A DNA stretch of 64,000 nt from Eleginops maclovinus (Eukaryota > Chordata > Actinopteri > Perciformes > Eleginopidae), in contig NC_086349.1 in assembly GCF_036324505.1 (NCBI RefSeq), positions 21,676,247 to 21,740,246 on the forward strand, in the 5' to 3' direction. Below are positions 13,852-27,299 of this stretch, piece by piece (positions within the stretch are counted from its first letter, which is position 1; each line of letters starts with the position of its first letter). Under the pieces are notes generated by a model. It had not been told where the DNA came from. It made no database searches and saw only the letters and a list, made by a program, of their open reading frames with translations. A program made the translations under genes and the position numbers.

Positions 13852-14917
13852 GTGAGTGCGCTTACTAGAGTTTGGATTTGGAGGGAACAGGTGGGGGTGG
13901 GTTTCCGGATGGACGAGAGCCAACCTTCACCCTGACACAGACAAACACAGGTCTACACTGAGCTCTCCCCTGGCTGTAATGGAGACAGTCACATGCTGCA
14001 GTAGACCCGTGTCTCTGAGGAGCCTTACCAAGAAACAATGCGGCACAACAATAGTTTTCCCTGGGAAGCCAGTGGAGTGGAACCGATTGTTTGTACCTTA
14101 TTAAGGCTGTGGATGTTGCCTTTGCTCCAGAGAGCCTACATTAATCTTGCTGGCTCAAAGCAGTACTGTGGAGCTAGCGTTCCTACACCTCACCCCACGT
14201 CACTCCCTATAAAAGCCACGGCAATAAAAGGCCCGGATGAATCTGTCTGGCTGGCTCAGCTGGTGCCAATACAGTGTTGACACCCTGATTAAATATAAGC
14301 AGCCCCGATTATAAGACGTCTCAACATCACATTCTTTTCCCTGAGTTTTCAGTAGTGTAAATGTGAGGTTTTTCTCAGGTGCCGAAAGCACAGAAGTTAA
14401 AGGAGAGTAGTTAGAGATGTGGGATTTTGCTGTCCTTTTTCCCTGTGTGCACATGTACACACCATGTAACCACACACCTCAGGGAGCGGTGCTGTGAGTC
14501 TGTCACACAGTGCGACAAAGACAAAGCTCAGGCGTTCTCTCAACAGGGCCTTTGCTCCCTGTTTGTACTCCTCCAGATATTTGTCACTCTAAGAAAATGG
14601 CCCTCTTCCCTCCGCTTGCCAGCTCAGTGTCATCTCCGGTCCTGCAGAGGTCTGATAACCTGTTGGGACTACACACATCCATCGTTTTAGACTGTTGCAA
14701 ATGTTTCTGCTTTCTGACAGTTCTGGCTTCCCAGAATCAGCCAGCATGCATTTATACGGTTATATTACCAGGTGAATGCAGGTTATTGTCAATTCCCGCA
14801 ATTTGCAGTACACATAAGCCTGCAGAAAGGGATGGGAAGTGCTGTGTTACATAAAGGGCAGAGCTAGCATTTCTTACTCAATTTAGTTGATGATATGGTA
14901 GGAGAAACAACTGGCTC

Positions 14918-14925
14918 CTGTCTGG
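14918..14925. repeat. Left 8-bp target site duplication of the hAT element
   Basis: CTGTCTGG directly precedes the left end of the hAT-type element and is identical to 15719-15726. A perfect duplication indicates that both ends are intact and that the insertion is not very old. Confidence 0.85.
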
Positions 14926-15718
14926 TAGTGTTGCACGTATCACCGATACTAGAAAGGTATCGCGATATGCTGCTGTTAAAAAGCATTACGATTCGTCCAT
15001 TTCATTAGTATTGGTACTTTAAGAATGACATTGTTTTAATAAGAGCCGTATTTCCTGTGTGTGTTCAGTGCTGTGCTTTCACTCCCTGCAGCCGTGCCTG
15101 CAGTGCCTCCCCTCTCATGCACGCTCTAGCTGTCATATCATGTAACAAATCCAGAGCATGGCTGCAAGTGGGGGTGGTATTGCCGATGCGCCTCGGCTTG
15201 TTGACAAAAAAGACGCAAGAAACGAAATTTGGAAGTATTTTGGTTACATCTCTGCTGAGGGAGAACACGCAGCTCTACATGATCACCGCCGCAGCTCCAC
15301 TCATGTGAGAGGACCAGTGCGCGGAGCAAAACACGTACTTCAAGTTAAAGACCTAACACACTTAACTATCTTATCTACATATGGAACTAGCTAAACTGGT
15401 TATATATATGTTTACTCTTCACTGTCGGGTCACTCATTACTGGATCATTAAGCTACATGAGACGGATACGACTGGCCGTCATGAGAGGGAGAGGGGAAAA
15501 GAGAGCGCTCCATTTATTACTCCCGTGTTATTATCCAAAGTTAATGTAAACTTTTGAATAATGTAGTTCATCCACTATAAGTAGTTTGTTTGATTTGATC
15601 TTTTTTTTCCAGGTTTGAAATAAAGCACAATAATGACATTTAAGACGGTTTCCCCTTTTTTAAGAAAAGTATCGAAATCGCAATTCTTGACAAAAATGTT
15701 GGTATCGTGACAACACTA
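14926..15718 (+). mobile_element. Nonautonomous hAT-type DNA transposon with perfect 8-bp target duplication
   Basis: The element starts TAGTGTTG and ends CAACACTA, so its terminal 8 bp are perfect inverted repeats. It is flanked on both sides by the same octamer CTGTCTGG (14918-14925 and 15719-15726). An 8-bp duplication with TAGTG-type ends is the signature of the hAT superfamily. At 793 bp it is too short for a full transposase. The frame 15158-15394 on the + strand contains NEIWKYFGYISAEG, which resembles the start of the BED zinc finger at the N-terminus of hAT transposases. That suggests an internally deleted derivative of an autonomous element. Subterminal sequence is rich in ggtatcg/cgatac motifs, which may be transposase binding sites. 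Confidence 0.85.
15158..15394 (+). pseudogene. Remnant of hAT transposase N-terminus (BED-finger-like)
   Basis: A 78-codon frame inside the hAT-type element. Residues near position 22-30 (EIWKYFGY) resemble the conserved opening of BED zinc fingers in ZBED/hAT transposases, where aromatic residues precede the zinc ligands. The expected CxxC and HxxxH ligand pattern is not recognisable afterwards and no catalytic RNase-H-like region follows, so it cannot be an active transposase. The similarity is short and is my own reading; a chance frame is possible. Confidence 0.35.
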
Positions 15719-15726
15719 CTGTCTGG
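15719..15726. repeat. Right 8-bp target site duplication of the hAT element
   Basis: CTGTCTGG directly follows the right end of the hAT-type element and is identical to 14918-14925. Confidence 0.85.
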
Positions 15727-18104
15727 TAAACATGGCTTGTACACGTGCAGTTATTTCCAAGGCTATAAAAATACAAGTAAGATATATCTAAAGTGTAACT
15801 AAAAATCTGACTTTCACTGAAGATACACAAACATTTACCTTACTTCTGCTGTCTGTTGTATCAGTTTGGTCAACGTCAGCAAAAAGAGGCACTGCTCTAT
15901 AACAGGAAAAGTGTACATTATGCTACTGTCCTATTTTCCAGCATCAATTTTGGTCAATGCTCCAGAAAAGTAGCACTTTAAAGCAACTCTCTTAACTGGC
16001 ACATCACAGCCCACTGTAACTTGGGTTCTTCTCTTGGCCGCTGATAGCGCGTTTTCTTCTGCGGTTTCGTAGCTGTCACCGTGGACAAGGAGAAACATAC
16101 TGTGGTGGTATAAAAATACCCAGACCTCTGTGACCAGCAGTCCCAGCATTTTACAATTAATATAAGAGAAGACATTTCCTTGTAAGCCATATCTAAGGAG
16201 ATTGGTTCTTAAGGTGAGGAATCACGTGAAATATAACACATTTAAGTCCTGAATCCAGGGCGACACTTCAGATTCATTTTATGAGCTACATGTTGTGCTG
16301 TATATGCTATTTAGTTGTGATCACTTGCAACGTCGTGTCCATTGGTGCTAAGGACGCCCAGTAGCTCACATCATAAGGTGCATTGAACATGTGCTGGAAA
16401 AGAGGGCATAAAATGTAACATTTGAGTATTAAAGGAATAAACTTTCCTTTGCATTGTTGACATGAACATTGAGTAATTCACTGGTGACTGATACAGTATT
16501 TTACGTCCATCAGTAGCAGTAACCAGTAAGCTGTCCCAACACTGAACCTGAAGTGTGCAGTGTACAGTATGCAACAACGTCAGATAGAGGATGTACTAAA
16601 GCACAGTCATCATGAGTCACATCGAAAGACTGATGGCTGTTCACAGTGTAAAACTCCATCCTGTTATGCTGCTGTGAGAGATCCAATATGTTGTAACCGG
16701 TCTAATTTACCAGAGCTAATTGCTGTTAGCAGCAGTGCCAATGCAAGGTGTGAAGGTGAGAGAGGTAGGAACTGACTCAGGGCTGCATGGAAACATGTCA
16801 TTATCATTGTTATGTCCTTGTCAAACAATGAGCATGCATACAAATAACATAATCTCAAAAAGAGAGGAAATTATTGATGCTACATTTAGCTCAAACATTA
16901 GCTCATTTCAATCTGTAGTCCCTGGGCTGGAACACATAACAATCAACAACTTCTTTAAACATTACTAATCTCTATCACACGGACAACTGTTTATACATAT
17001 AATAATACATTTTTACATTTAAATGTATACATTTATATACACCTGCAGATAAAAACTGCTATTTCACATAGTAGGCCTGTGCCTAAAAATAAAGTGCACA
17101 CATTGTCTGCTGCTGAGTTGCGCTGCTGAGACTGTGTTTATCTGTACACATCCTGCAACCTTGGAAGACCTGAGTCATGTCTTTCTTACACCTCTTCCTT
17201 CAAGACTGACAGAGGAGGTGATCCATCACTGCTGCAAACAGCCTATGATGGGAACCATGACCCATCATGTTTATTGTAAGCACATACAAATCACCTGACC
17301 TTTGCCTTTAGTTCACTGAAAGTACGAGACCACAGGAAAGAATAAAGGGCTATCTCTTTCTGCTTACAACTGTATTGCGAAGCAGTAGAGGAAGATCCAT
17401 TGAAATACGTATTTCATTATACAAGAGTACTAAGAGTTGACTTAACTTGAACATAACCTCAGTTGTTTTACAGTGGAGTCTTTTCATCACTCATGCTGTG
17501 CTGTGTATCTGCTCTGATTCCCCAGACACCCAGTCCCTAATAGAGGTACTGTGGTTATTACATGGGCCAGGTTTAGTGCACAGAGAGGACGAGTGTTGTG
17601 GGTGGTTCAGGCAAGTGATGCTCAGTGGCTCCGGCGAGAAAAAAGCTATGAGTCCTGGAGCGAGGGGCCTTCTGGGGCCTGCGAGAGGCAGCCTAGCGTG
17701 GCAGGAGTGGATGTCAGCGTGTGCTGCTGCTGTCCTGTCTGCTCCGCAGTGCTGGCTCAGCAGCCCGTGTAAACTGAGGCTCTACTCTTTTTTCCCCTCC
17801 CTCTATCTGTCTATACTTTTGATTCTCTTTTAAGTGTCTTTCTCTACCCCCCCCCCCCCTTTTAATTCCCTTTCTTTTAATTATTTCACTACATTTTTCA
17901 TCTTCCTGCTCTACTCCCTCTTCTGTACTACCCTTTTTTCCTCCACAACTCTTCATTCCACCACTCTCTGAGTCCGCTGTCCAGACGGACAGAACCTTTA
18001 CTTGGGTGGTAATGCTCCCTGTTCCCTAAAGTTGGAGCGCAGGGCATGTTGCGGCATTAGCGCTTAACAGGCCGTGAAATAGCAGCCTGCCTTCCTGACG
18101 TCTC

Positions 18105-18124
18105 CCCCATCACTCCAGGTGAGT
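18105..18124 (+). promoter_or_regulatory. Candidate recursive splice site
   Basis: A pyrimidine-rich stretch (tctcccccatcactccag) ends in AG at 18117-18118 and is joined directly to gtgagt at 18119-18124, giving a zero-length exon of the form AG|GTGAGT. This is the layout of recursive splice sites known in very long introns of vertebrate neuronal genes. It lies 4.3 kb into the large intron in the correct orientation. Chance occurrence is quite possible. Confidence 0.25.
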
Positions 18125-20189
18125 CGGCCAGACGGCTGGATAAATGAGCAAGCAGCACCCCCAGCATCCCAGCATGCATTTGGGGCACCTGAGGAAAGTT
18201 GTCCATCAGTGATTATCTCACCACACCCTGCTCAAGTTGTTCACCAGCTCCTGGCCATGACCAAGCTTCCATGGGAATCCTTTGCAGCCGCACTAATGAG
18301 GATGTCCAGTGGCTGTATCAGTCAGGTTACACCAGGATTTGATTGGCTTTATTCTCCCACAGAGTGATGTCATCCTAATTCAGGCTGTAGGTCTCATTGT
18401 ATGCATAGCTCTAGCATCCCCTGGCTTCTCGCTGTGAAATAGCAGAGACGTCAGACACATCTGCTTTGATAAACTCCAGCTGATCTCCGATCTGCTTCTT
18501 GTCAAGCCCTGTGCTAGCACATCTTCTTATCTGATTAGTTGTTAATGTCGACTTAACCCCCCCACCCCCCCATCTCCTCCACCCCTTCTATCCTTTTTCC
18601 CCATTATTCCTAAGCTTTAATAAACTCCCTAAAATGCAGATCGATTTTCTCTTAAGTAAAGGTGGCAGTGCCTCTGACTTATTTCATTACCACAGGCTAA
18701 TTATACCGATTGAAATGAGCTTCTCCTCTTAAGGTGTGCTGTGCTGTGCTGCTCTGCGCCCCCATGCTCCCCAGACTCTAATGCCAATACAGTTCTCTAC
18801 CATTCCCTAACTTCCATCGCTACCTCAGCTCCACCACGCCATCCGTTCATCCAACCCTCTCACTGTCCACCTCCTAAATAATCAGCTGGTGCGTCCTTAG
18901 CCCCTGTAACTTGTCATTTCATGTTGGATCCACCCTAATGTGTGATTTCAACTGTGCAACTGTGCAATGAAGGAAGGTAATGGAGCATGCTGGTGGCTCA
19001 ATCGCCTCTGTTCATTGATAATAATGAAGACAAATGTCAAAACATTAGTTGCTAATGTTGTAATGGAGTGGATGCTAGTGGATGCACGCTGGATGCTACA
19101 CTGCATTGGCTTTCAATATCACATGACCTTCAACATTTAACTCCTCTTTTTATGAGGGGTCTAGCAATTTATTTTTGCGGCAAATCAGACTCTGACATTT
19201 TTTTGTCCATCCAAGCACATTTATATCTGAATTCAAAAGACTCTCTGGAGGCACGGCTTCTTGGTTTTTTGTCTGATAGTTAAAACATGATGAGGAAAAA
19301 AAGTAACGTTTCACAATTTCATGGCCACAAGGTTGGGTGGCACTGGTGAGTTATAATCAAAGTAGCTGCATATCTGTGAAATAGAGTTGCTTTGGGTGAC
19401 TGTAAGTGTTTTCAGTAGCAGTGGTAGCACTGATTTACAGATGCAGGTGCTGATACTGCCAGATTGTGTGGCCAGATGTGAGAGGGCACTAAAACAAACC
19501 CCTGTTTCTGAGAGGTGACATGCTCCCCCTCCTCTCCCTGCTCCAAGTCAACTGTGAAATTAAGATCAGATTACTGATACAGGCAATGCCTAAAGCAAAA
19601 GAAGAAAGTTTGTCTTTTCCATTTTTATTCAAACTTATTGGCTGTCTTTAAGTCAACAGTCAGCTGCCTGCTCTGTAAAGACAGTACATCGATCTGTTTC
19701 CATTGTCTTCTCCTGGAGCCAGCTTTCTTATTCACTACTTGTTTAGTTTGTTTGCCTCGTAGCTCACACAGCGTGCTCTTCCTTTTTGAATTACCTGATT
19801 GTGGAGGAGTTATGACCAATCTGAGTGTGATATTTCAAAGAACGGTTTCCATGGTTATAACTCCTAACCTCCTGCTCTCACATACAGTACAGTGCTAGTC
19901 AGTGAGAGGTTGCATAGGAACAGGAAGTATAGTTCTCATGCTTAATACAAGGTAAACATTCACTAAATCATAGAAAAGCCGTCACAGTGTTGTATATAAC
20001 AAATCACAGAGGAAACAAATGCAATTATTACTAAAGCCATATTTGAAATTGCAGCATTTATCAGCAGATGTTGCCATGCACAGGAGGTAGGTGATGAAGC
20101 CAGATATCCATTTTAGTTATTGTGTGATTTTCTTTCTTTTATCTACCACAGTAGATTAAAGCAGTAATCCCCTCTCCAGCATAATGGCT

Positions 20190-20540
20190 TAATGGGGGTT
20201 GTAACGTTGTTATTAGCGACTGAACCGAAGCCTTCCCAAATGAACGCCTTACCCCCAGCATTGGGAGGGTCCACTTTAACCATGTTTTTCCTTCAAGACC
20301 ACAGTAATTAGTTTGCCTCTCGTAGTTCTTACAATTGCCAAATCACTCAGCAGCAGTTAAGCTCCCAGTCTGCCTTTCATGCTGACCCCGCTATCACCGT
20401 TTCAATCGAGCAGCTGGATTTAAGAGGGGTAATTTTAGAGAGGTCGCTGTAGGGTGCACGTCAAAAAGCTGTACATTATTGACAGCGTTTGAAATTAAAT
20501 TTACGATGTGTTGCCACATGTTATGAGTCATCTCCATGGG
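20190..20540. other. Possible conserved noncoding element
   Basis: Unique sequence including gttattagcgactgaac, a taattagtttgcc motif and ttattgacagcgtttgaaat. No repeats or plausible coding frames. Confidence 0.25.
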
Positions 20541-23214
20541 TGTCCGCTTTTTGGTTGTGAAGGTTAAGGAGGTAATGCCTCCAAGAAAAAGGGCCTGAAA
20601 ACCAAAAATGTATATATTTTTAAAGCTTGTGGAATTTGACTTTTATTTGAAGACTGGCTTTTGAATATCTTTAGCCCTTTACCGCTCTCCTGGGTTCCAA
20701 TGAAACAGAGAGAACTGTCCAGCAGCTTTGCACACCTTCACTGCTCCAGTGGTAAGAACCAATTCAGAAGAATAATGGAACAGAGTCAAATGCGAGAGTG
20801 GAGATGACTGCAGGCCATATGGTTGTTTCCATTCTTTGGGGATTCTTGGCCTCCAAATCTATTGAAACAGAAAGAAGGGATGCTTACCGGTTCTTGGTAT
20901 GTCACTCATTATCCTTAATGATGCTGTTGGTGCACCAAACCAATTGAGTTTGCCGGTGTCTGATATATGTAACCCCATGGGAGAAGCACAGCAGAACCAA
21001 CTCCAGATATGCAAAGTAGGGGCAGGAGGTTTGTAGAAAAGGTGAAGAAAACAGAGAAATGCAGGCAGTGAGTTGGCTTTGCATGACTCCTTGGATTGTG
21101 AATTCTGTTTTTGTTTGGTCTCGTGAGTAAAACATAGATCCCTCGGTAACCCAGGGCCTGGGTTTTTATGTTAATAAGCAACTTTCAACCAAGGCGTCTC
21201 CTTTTTTTCAGATCCAGGCCGGAATATTCTTCAGAGATTTATTCTGCTCAGAAAACACCCAGTGATACATTGTGCAGTGATATGTACTGAAAGGTCTTTT
21301 CTGGTCTGGACCTTAAACCAATGTGTGATTCAGTAGGTTCTCTTGATTTTAAAGGTTGGGAGTTCAAAGGAAAGCATGTTGTTGGAAAGCAAGTTGTTAT
21401 GTCAGGGTGCAAGTTTGTAAAATCTCAATTTAATGATCTACAACAGGCTTATGGCTGCTTCACACATTTCTCCAACATTTCTGACTTCAGACCAGGACCA
21501 GAGGGCCAGCTGAGTATTGACATCAGTCTAAGAGTGGGTTTCTATTCCTGAAAACCTGTAAAATGCATTATATAGATTACTCAAAATGCCTCTGATAGCG
21601 CTTGAGGATATGGTATTTACTTCCCTTGCTCTCCATATGTCTTTATCTTCTTCCCTTTCCTTTTTCTCTTTCTTAACTCCATCTGCCTCTTCATTTTGAA
21701 AATCCACTTACTCTGATTGTCTCTGTTAATATGGGGCCATTCCTCTAGCGAAGTCAGACCCTCATGTCAGGAGCAGCAGTTTTCTTCGGATGCTGTAAGG
21801 CCTTGGAAGAGCCATGTCTTCCTTCCCCCGCTGTCCCTGGAACACTTGGTTCTTTTAATATTCTTCAGACGGGGAGCGCAGCACCCGTGTTTAGGATATA
21901 GGGGCAAAGGCTTTGAGGAGGAATCATGGAGTGACATTATCTCCTCTTTGCTCATAAAGGCAGTACAGCTGGACCCACAATCCCACAGCCACCCTTTTTC
22001 TGCCTCATCTGCAGAAAATATTTGAGTATTGACGTTTGCAACGAGATGAATTTGTTATACTCGAACATCTCGGCTACCTTTATCTTTCTCTATACTTGGC
22101 TATTTATTCTGCTGGCTTCTGCACATGGTCTATGTATTATTAAGCAGCAACACAGAGGTTTAGATGTAATTTGTTGCTGTGTTACATTTAAAAGCTGCAA
22201 AATCAAAATGTAGCATTGCTCCAACATTCACTCTTCAAAGGAGGTATAATGAGTGGAGCTGCAAAGTTCAAAGAGAATGGTTAAGTGTTTGTATAGAATT
22301 ATACAGAGTGAGCAACTGTGCTTTCCTCAGAGTGATATTGAAAGGTTTGATATTTTACATGAAAGGGAGCTAAAGAGGAGTTTAACTCAGGAAACAGGTT
22401 TAACCCTTCTGCTTTAGGCAACATTGGAAATATTAATGCAGATAAAAGTCTTGTCATTAACTCTTGTGTTGTATATTTTGTTCATCACTCTGTGTCTTCC
22501 TGCCTTCTATTCCTCTTCCTCATAATATATGTTTTCTTCTGTTTGCATTCGACGTCTCTCTGATTTGTTACATCAGCGTTAACCTTGTTCTTTTCAAAGT
22601 AATCTGAACAGGTTTTCGCTTACATGTCCTCTGCAACACAAGTATCTTTGTCTTTTTTCTACACTTTCTGATGATTTCAATGCCGCTTTCTTGTTTTTGT
22701 TGTTATATGTGTTTTTTGTTGATAGTGCTGAAATGAAAGGCAACAACAGCCTTTGTGGGTTTCTATTGCACATTCAAATGTGGTGAGAGAATGAGTCATT
22801 TGTTTAAGCCCAAGGGGGTGCTAAGCTTGTTCTGCATTGTGTGTCAACACCGATCCCCTGTTAATGTCACTGTCACCAAATAATGATGCATGCATGTAGA
22901 CAGCTGCACAGACACACACGCAAACTCACACACATGATTATACCTATGCACTTTTGTTCTGTTTTGACTGACAGGATCTCAGGGGAAAAAAATCCTTGTT
23001 AGTGTATGTATGTTTGTCACTTATGTGGCTGGATTTCCACACCAAACGTACATATTAGCCCATATAGTAAAACGTCAATTCATAAATGGAGCCTGTTATT
23101 GCTAGAAAATTCCGTTTAGTCATACCAAAATAAAATCCTGTGATAAATGAAAATGGCAGAGATAAAAATGAATCAAAAAGACTGTGGACTGTGGAAAATA
23201 AAAGACTGATGAAA

Positions 23215-23330
23215 GGGAGAGGAGGGAGCAAGAGGGGCTTAGAAGGTGGATGGATGGTAAGGGGGGGAGGGAAGGGGGGAGGGAAGGAGGTAGAGAGAGG
23301 CGAGCGGAGAGGAGAGAGAAAGCCAGAATG
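23215..23330. repeat. Purine-rich (GGGA/GA) low-complexity tract
   Basis: Almost all G and A on the + strand with repeated ggaggga and ggaagg units. Confidence 0.8.
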
Positions 23331-23502
23331 AACGATATATAGCCCCTGGCAAACAGAAAACAATTGTTACACTGCCTCCCATAACCCACTTCAACCTTAA
23401 ACAGCAGATTTTTTTCACTCAATTAATTTCTACACATTGGAGCAGGGGCCTTGGCTGAAGCCCGGCTTTTATGTGCTCCTGCAGCTGCAAGGCCTATACA
23501 CA

Positions 23503-23508
<6 letters not shown>

Positions 23509-23539
<31 letters not shown>
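23509..23539. repeat. (TC)n microsatellite, about 31 bp
   Basis: Uninterrupted TC run embedded in a longer pyrimidine-rich stretch (23500-23580). Confidence 0.95.
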
Positions 23540-23541
<2 letters not shown>

Positions 23542-24061
23542 AGCTCTCTCCGTCTCCGTTTTTTCTTTTTTCTTTCTGAAAGTGAACATTCTGCATTTGA
23601 AAGGAAAGGAACACTTTGAGAGATGAACCGAGGAATAAACAGGGAAATAGTATACATTGTAAAAATGACGCACACAAACAATTGATAAAAAAAAGGAAAT
23701 GCCTGTTTTCTAAGGTGGACATCTAAAGTTATATGGTTCAAAAGTGAAATTGCACCTTCGGCTTTTCCTGTAAACAGGTCTATATCTATTTTCATCACCA
23801 GCCTCAAGAAAAATCAACTTTTTTTAATTTATTTTTAATTTTTGTATATCTTACGTAATTGAAGACACATGGCACATAAAAAATACATTTTGGTAAATCA
23901 ATGAGAGCAAAATTTAGAGAATAAAAAATAAAACCAGTGAGCGTCTCAACTGAATAGCCATACTTTTGCTTTTTTTATTTTATACCCTGTCCTTCTCTTC
24001 GAAGGCATACACCATTCAACACACATTCATAACCAAAACAATCCAGTTAAAAATATGAACT

Positions 24062-24739
24062 TTAAAGGTCCCCTATTATGCAAAATGCCCTTTTTGTTGT
24101 CTTTTATACATAAATATGTGTCCCCGGTGTGTAAGGAGACTCACAAAGTGTCCGAAATTCAACCCTCTCTCTTTTCCTCCTTACCCACATCTCTAAAAAC
24201 GGGGGTACATACAAGCTGATCCAGATTTGCTGCCAATATGACGTCATATCGGAAATTTGGGCTGGCTTTATATTGAACTCCTGGCAGCTTCCCACCCACG
24301 TGACACGTCCCAACCTGTCGTCCGCAATATACAGTCGCGAGCTAAATCCCCTCCGCAGCACCTCTGTTTCTCTGTGCAGGATGTCTGCAGGAGGGACTTA
24401 GAGTTGTTATATACATGTAATGTCACTGTTCTAGTGGTAAACACTGAAAATGTTTCAGAAATAATGGTTGATGTGGTTTGGAACTTAATATGGCGTTTAA
24501 TCCCGGCAGCGTTTAGCTGAGTTTCTCCGTTAGAAACTTCTCTCTTCAGAGAGATCATGCGCTCCAAAGGGGCGTGGCCAGCTTCAGCTCATTTGCACAG
24601 AATCAGCACTATCGAAAACGGGGCTAAAACATGATCTGATTGGTATTTTGAGCAAAACACACCAGAGACATGTTTTTTTTAATTATATTTAAGAACTATT
24701 ATATATATGCCATAAAAGAGCATAATAGGAGACCTTTAA
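24062..24739. mobile_element. TTAA-flanked MITE, second family
   Basis: The left end TTAAAGGTCCCCTATTATG and the reverse complement of the right end TTAAAGGTCTCCTATTATG differ at one base. TTAA borders both ends (24062-24065, 24736-24739). The element is 678 bp and nonautonomous, and its left-end body is a sequence I recognise as common in teleosts. It shares the TTAAAGGT terminus with the element at 4843-5498, suggesting related transposase recognition, but the bodies differ. Confidence 0.8.
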
Positions 24740-25430
24740 ATCAACTTAAATGATCAAATCTGCTAAAAACAAAATCCAGTAAAAATAGTTATAATAATAG
24801 TTATACTATTAACCAAACAGACGCAGGCCAGGTCATGGTGGCTCTATGTGGACAGCAGGTTGATTTGCCTGAGGGCTGAGAGGGGGAGAGCAGGCAGAGA
24901 CAGATGGACAGATAGATAGAGGAGGGCATGACTGAACTGTGTCTGTGTGTGGTGAGTGAGGGCCAGGCGGAACAACATGAATCATGGCTCCAGTTGAGAG
25001 AGAAGGAGATCAGATCAATAACAGCCCAGAGGAGGGAGAAGAGCGAGCAAGAGAGAGAAAGAGGATGAAGGGAGGACACAGGAGGTGTTCATCACCGGAC
25101 CACCCCGACTCCCAGCATGCTCCTTTTTTCTTTTTCTTTCTCAGGCTGTACAGTTAATGTCTGAAATGAGGCGCTGGTTAATTTCCGCGCTGAAGCTAAA
25201 ACATAGATACACATAGATACAGACAACGTGCTAATGTGTAAGGAAAACATATTGATCATTCAAATGAAGTGCAGGCTTTTGATGGTCATCCAGTGCTTAG
25301 AAAAGAAAGGATAATTATTTCACTTGACCTACCTTAATCTAATAATGCATTTCAAAGTGTTCAAATTTTAGTGTGCAGTTACTAAACGATGAATTCATCT
25401 TCTTTTACTCTTGAAGGCCATCTAAAGGAG

Positions 25431-25935
25431 CTTTGAAGGGGCCCTATCAGGCTCATTTTCAGGTCTCACATTTATGTGTGCCTCTAATGTGACATGTTTA
25501 CATGCTTTAATATTCAAATAGTGCTTTATTTTTCTACCTTTTTCACACTCTTTCTGAAACCAGATCCCAGTCTGCTCTGATTGGTTAGCTGGCCGGCTCT
25601 GTTGTGATTGGTCAACCGCATAGAGATGACCCTGCCCTTAGCCTATCATATATAATGTTTTGCAGAGCTAGCCAGTAGAAGCACTAGTGTTACAAAATCA
25701 TGCCACTGTGTAACAGAAGTAAACAAAGGGGTGTGTGGGAGAGAAACTCCCTCTGATGGCACTTTGGGATTTCAACTTTTGCAGACCATTTACATGCACA
25801 GCAAACTATTTAACACTACAGGAAAGGGTAAACCCCAAAAAGGATACCAGGGCCTGTTTGATTGTGCATGTGCATGTTTAATTGCTTGTTTGTGTGCTTC
25901 TCCGCACGTGTTTTTTTTCTAGTGTAGTGGAGTGT
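25431..25935. mobile_element. Teleost GGGGCCCTAT-type MITE, 3' end unclear
   Basis: Starts aaggggccctatcaggctca and contains a duplicated CTGATTGGTTAGC / GTGATTGGTCAAC block around 25578-25615, which I recognise from a widespread fish element. I could not find an intact matching right terminus, so the copy is probably 3'-truncated or diverged and the right boundary is approximate. It lies 0.7 kb downstream of the MITE at 24062-24739. Confidence 0.6.
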
Positions 25936-27299
25936 TAGTTGTTATTTCTCATAAAGGGACCAGTGTGACTAAGAAATACCTGTTTTTTCTACAGAGGCAG
26001 TGGTCAGTGTTGGGGTGTCTTGGTATTTAAGCATGCTACCCACACAAGTGCCTCTCCTCCACCATTGTACTGTGGAACAGCAATTTTTCTCATCCCTCCT
26101 TTTTTATATAATTTGGTCGATAAAGGTGAAGGACGTTTCATCGCTATTTCTCCCTCACGACTCCCTCCTCCTCCTCATGCGCTCTGCTCTGTCTCAGAGT
26201 GAAATCCCGAGATAAAGCTTGCCGGCGCTCCATGTTTAATGGAGCTTAATCCCACAGATTTGAGATACGGAGCTGTGAGGTAATTCCCTCGTGCCCATCT
26301 TCACTAACACAGAACGGTCATGTGACCACCTAATGCTGCCCCTTTGCTAGACACGGACAGACTGACAGACTGAGAACATAAAGAACATGCCAAGGACAAA
26401 TGTTCTTGTTTTCTAAAAAGAATTGATCACGAAAAATGTTTTGCTTTATCTCACAATCACAAAATGCTCGCCATCTCGTCTGCTGTGTAACCACTTACTT
26501 TCTGCCATACTTTCCCTTCGACTATGCCTAATTAAAATGTGGTCATCTTTACTTTAGCTAGCCAGTCGACCTTACTCTTGATGAGGGATTTATAAATGAA
26601 TCTGCAACACGGCAATGATCCAAAGTGTCGGGTTTGGAAAGTCATAACTGAACGCTACGTTTTCCCAGACAGCACTCCAGCCACAACCCACGTCACGGCG
26701 CCTGGAGAGAGTAAAAAGGGTTTTAGCTTGCTTGAGACTATTTGGAGAATCCATGCGCTGGGAAGTATTAAACCCACCAACAATCCTTCTTAAGTGATGA
26801 GCTGACACTAAGCAATTTGCTATTCACCCTGCCAGTGGAAATATTTCCAATTCGAGTGCATAAAGATCCCATGGCAGGCAATACGCCAAGCCCTCTTCTT
26901 CTATCTGACACTTTTTGTTTCAGAAAAGCCACTGTGTGGTTCAATTTACCCCAAGATATGCTTGTCAGGCCCTATTGACATGAGCTGCGCTGTCAGTGTG
27001 TAAAACAGTCCACATGGATGATTGCAGAGCAGCACTGGTTGTTAGTAGTAGTTTGAAAGAAAGGAAATGTGTGTGTTACCAAATACGTCTGTTTTTAATT
27101 TATGCTAAAAATGGTGTAGAAAGCAAAAAGGAAATGAGCAGCTCCACTTATGTAATCACATATATTATGAAGACTCTGTGGATTACATGCAACTCCCCAC
27201 AGACCTCGCTGTTATTCCACCTTTTCTCCTTTTACCAAGTGTTTTCTTCCTTTCTGTATTTACCATCTTCAATGTTATTCTATCCGTGCCTGTGTCCGC

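Noticed and set aside
25120..25240. Strong acceptor-like site (ctttttctttctcag, AG at 25143-25144)
   Set aside because: The downstream phase-0 frame meets a stop before any good donor, so it does not fit as a camta1 exon.
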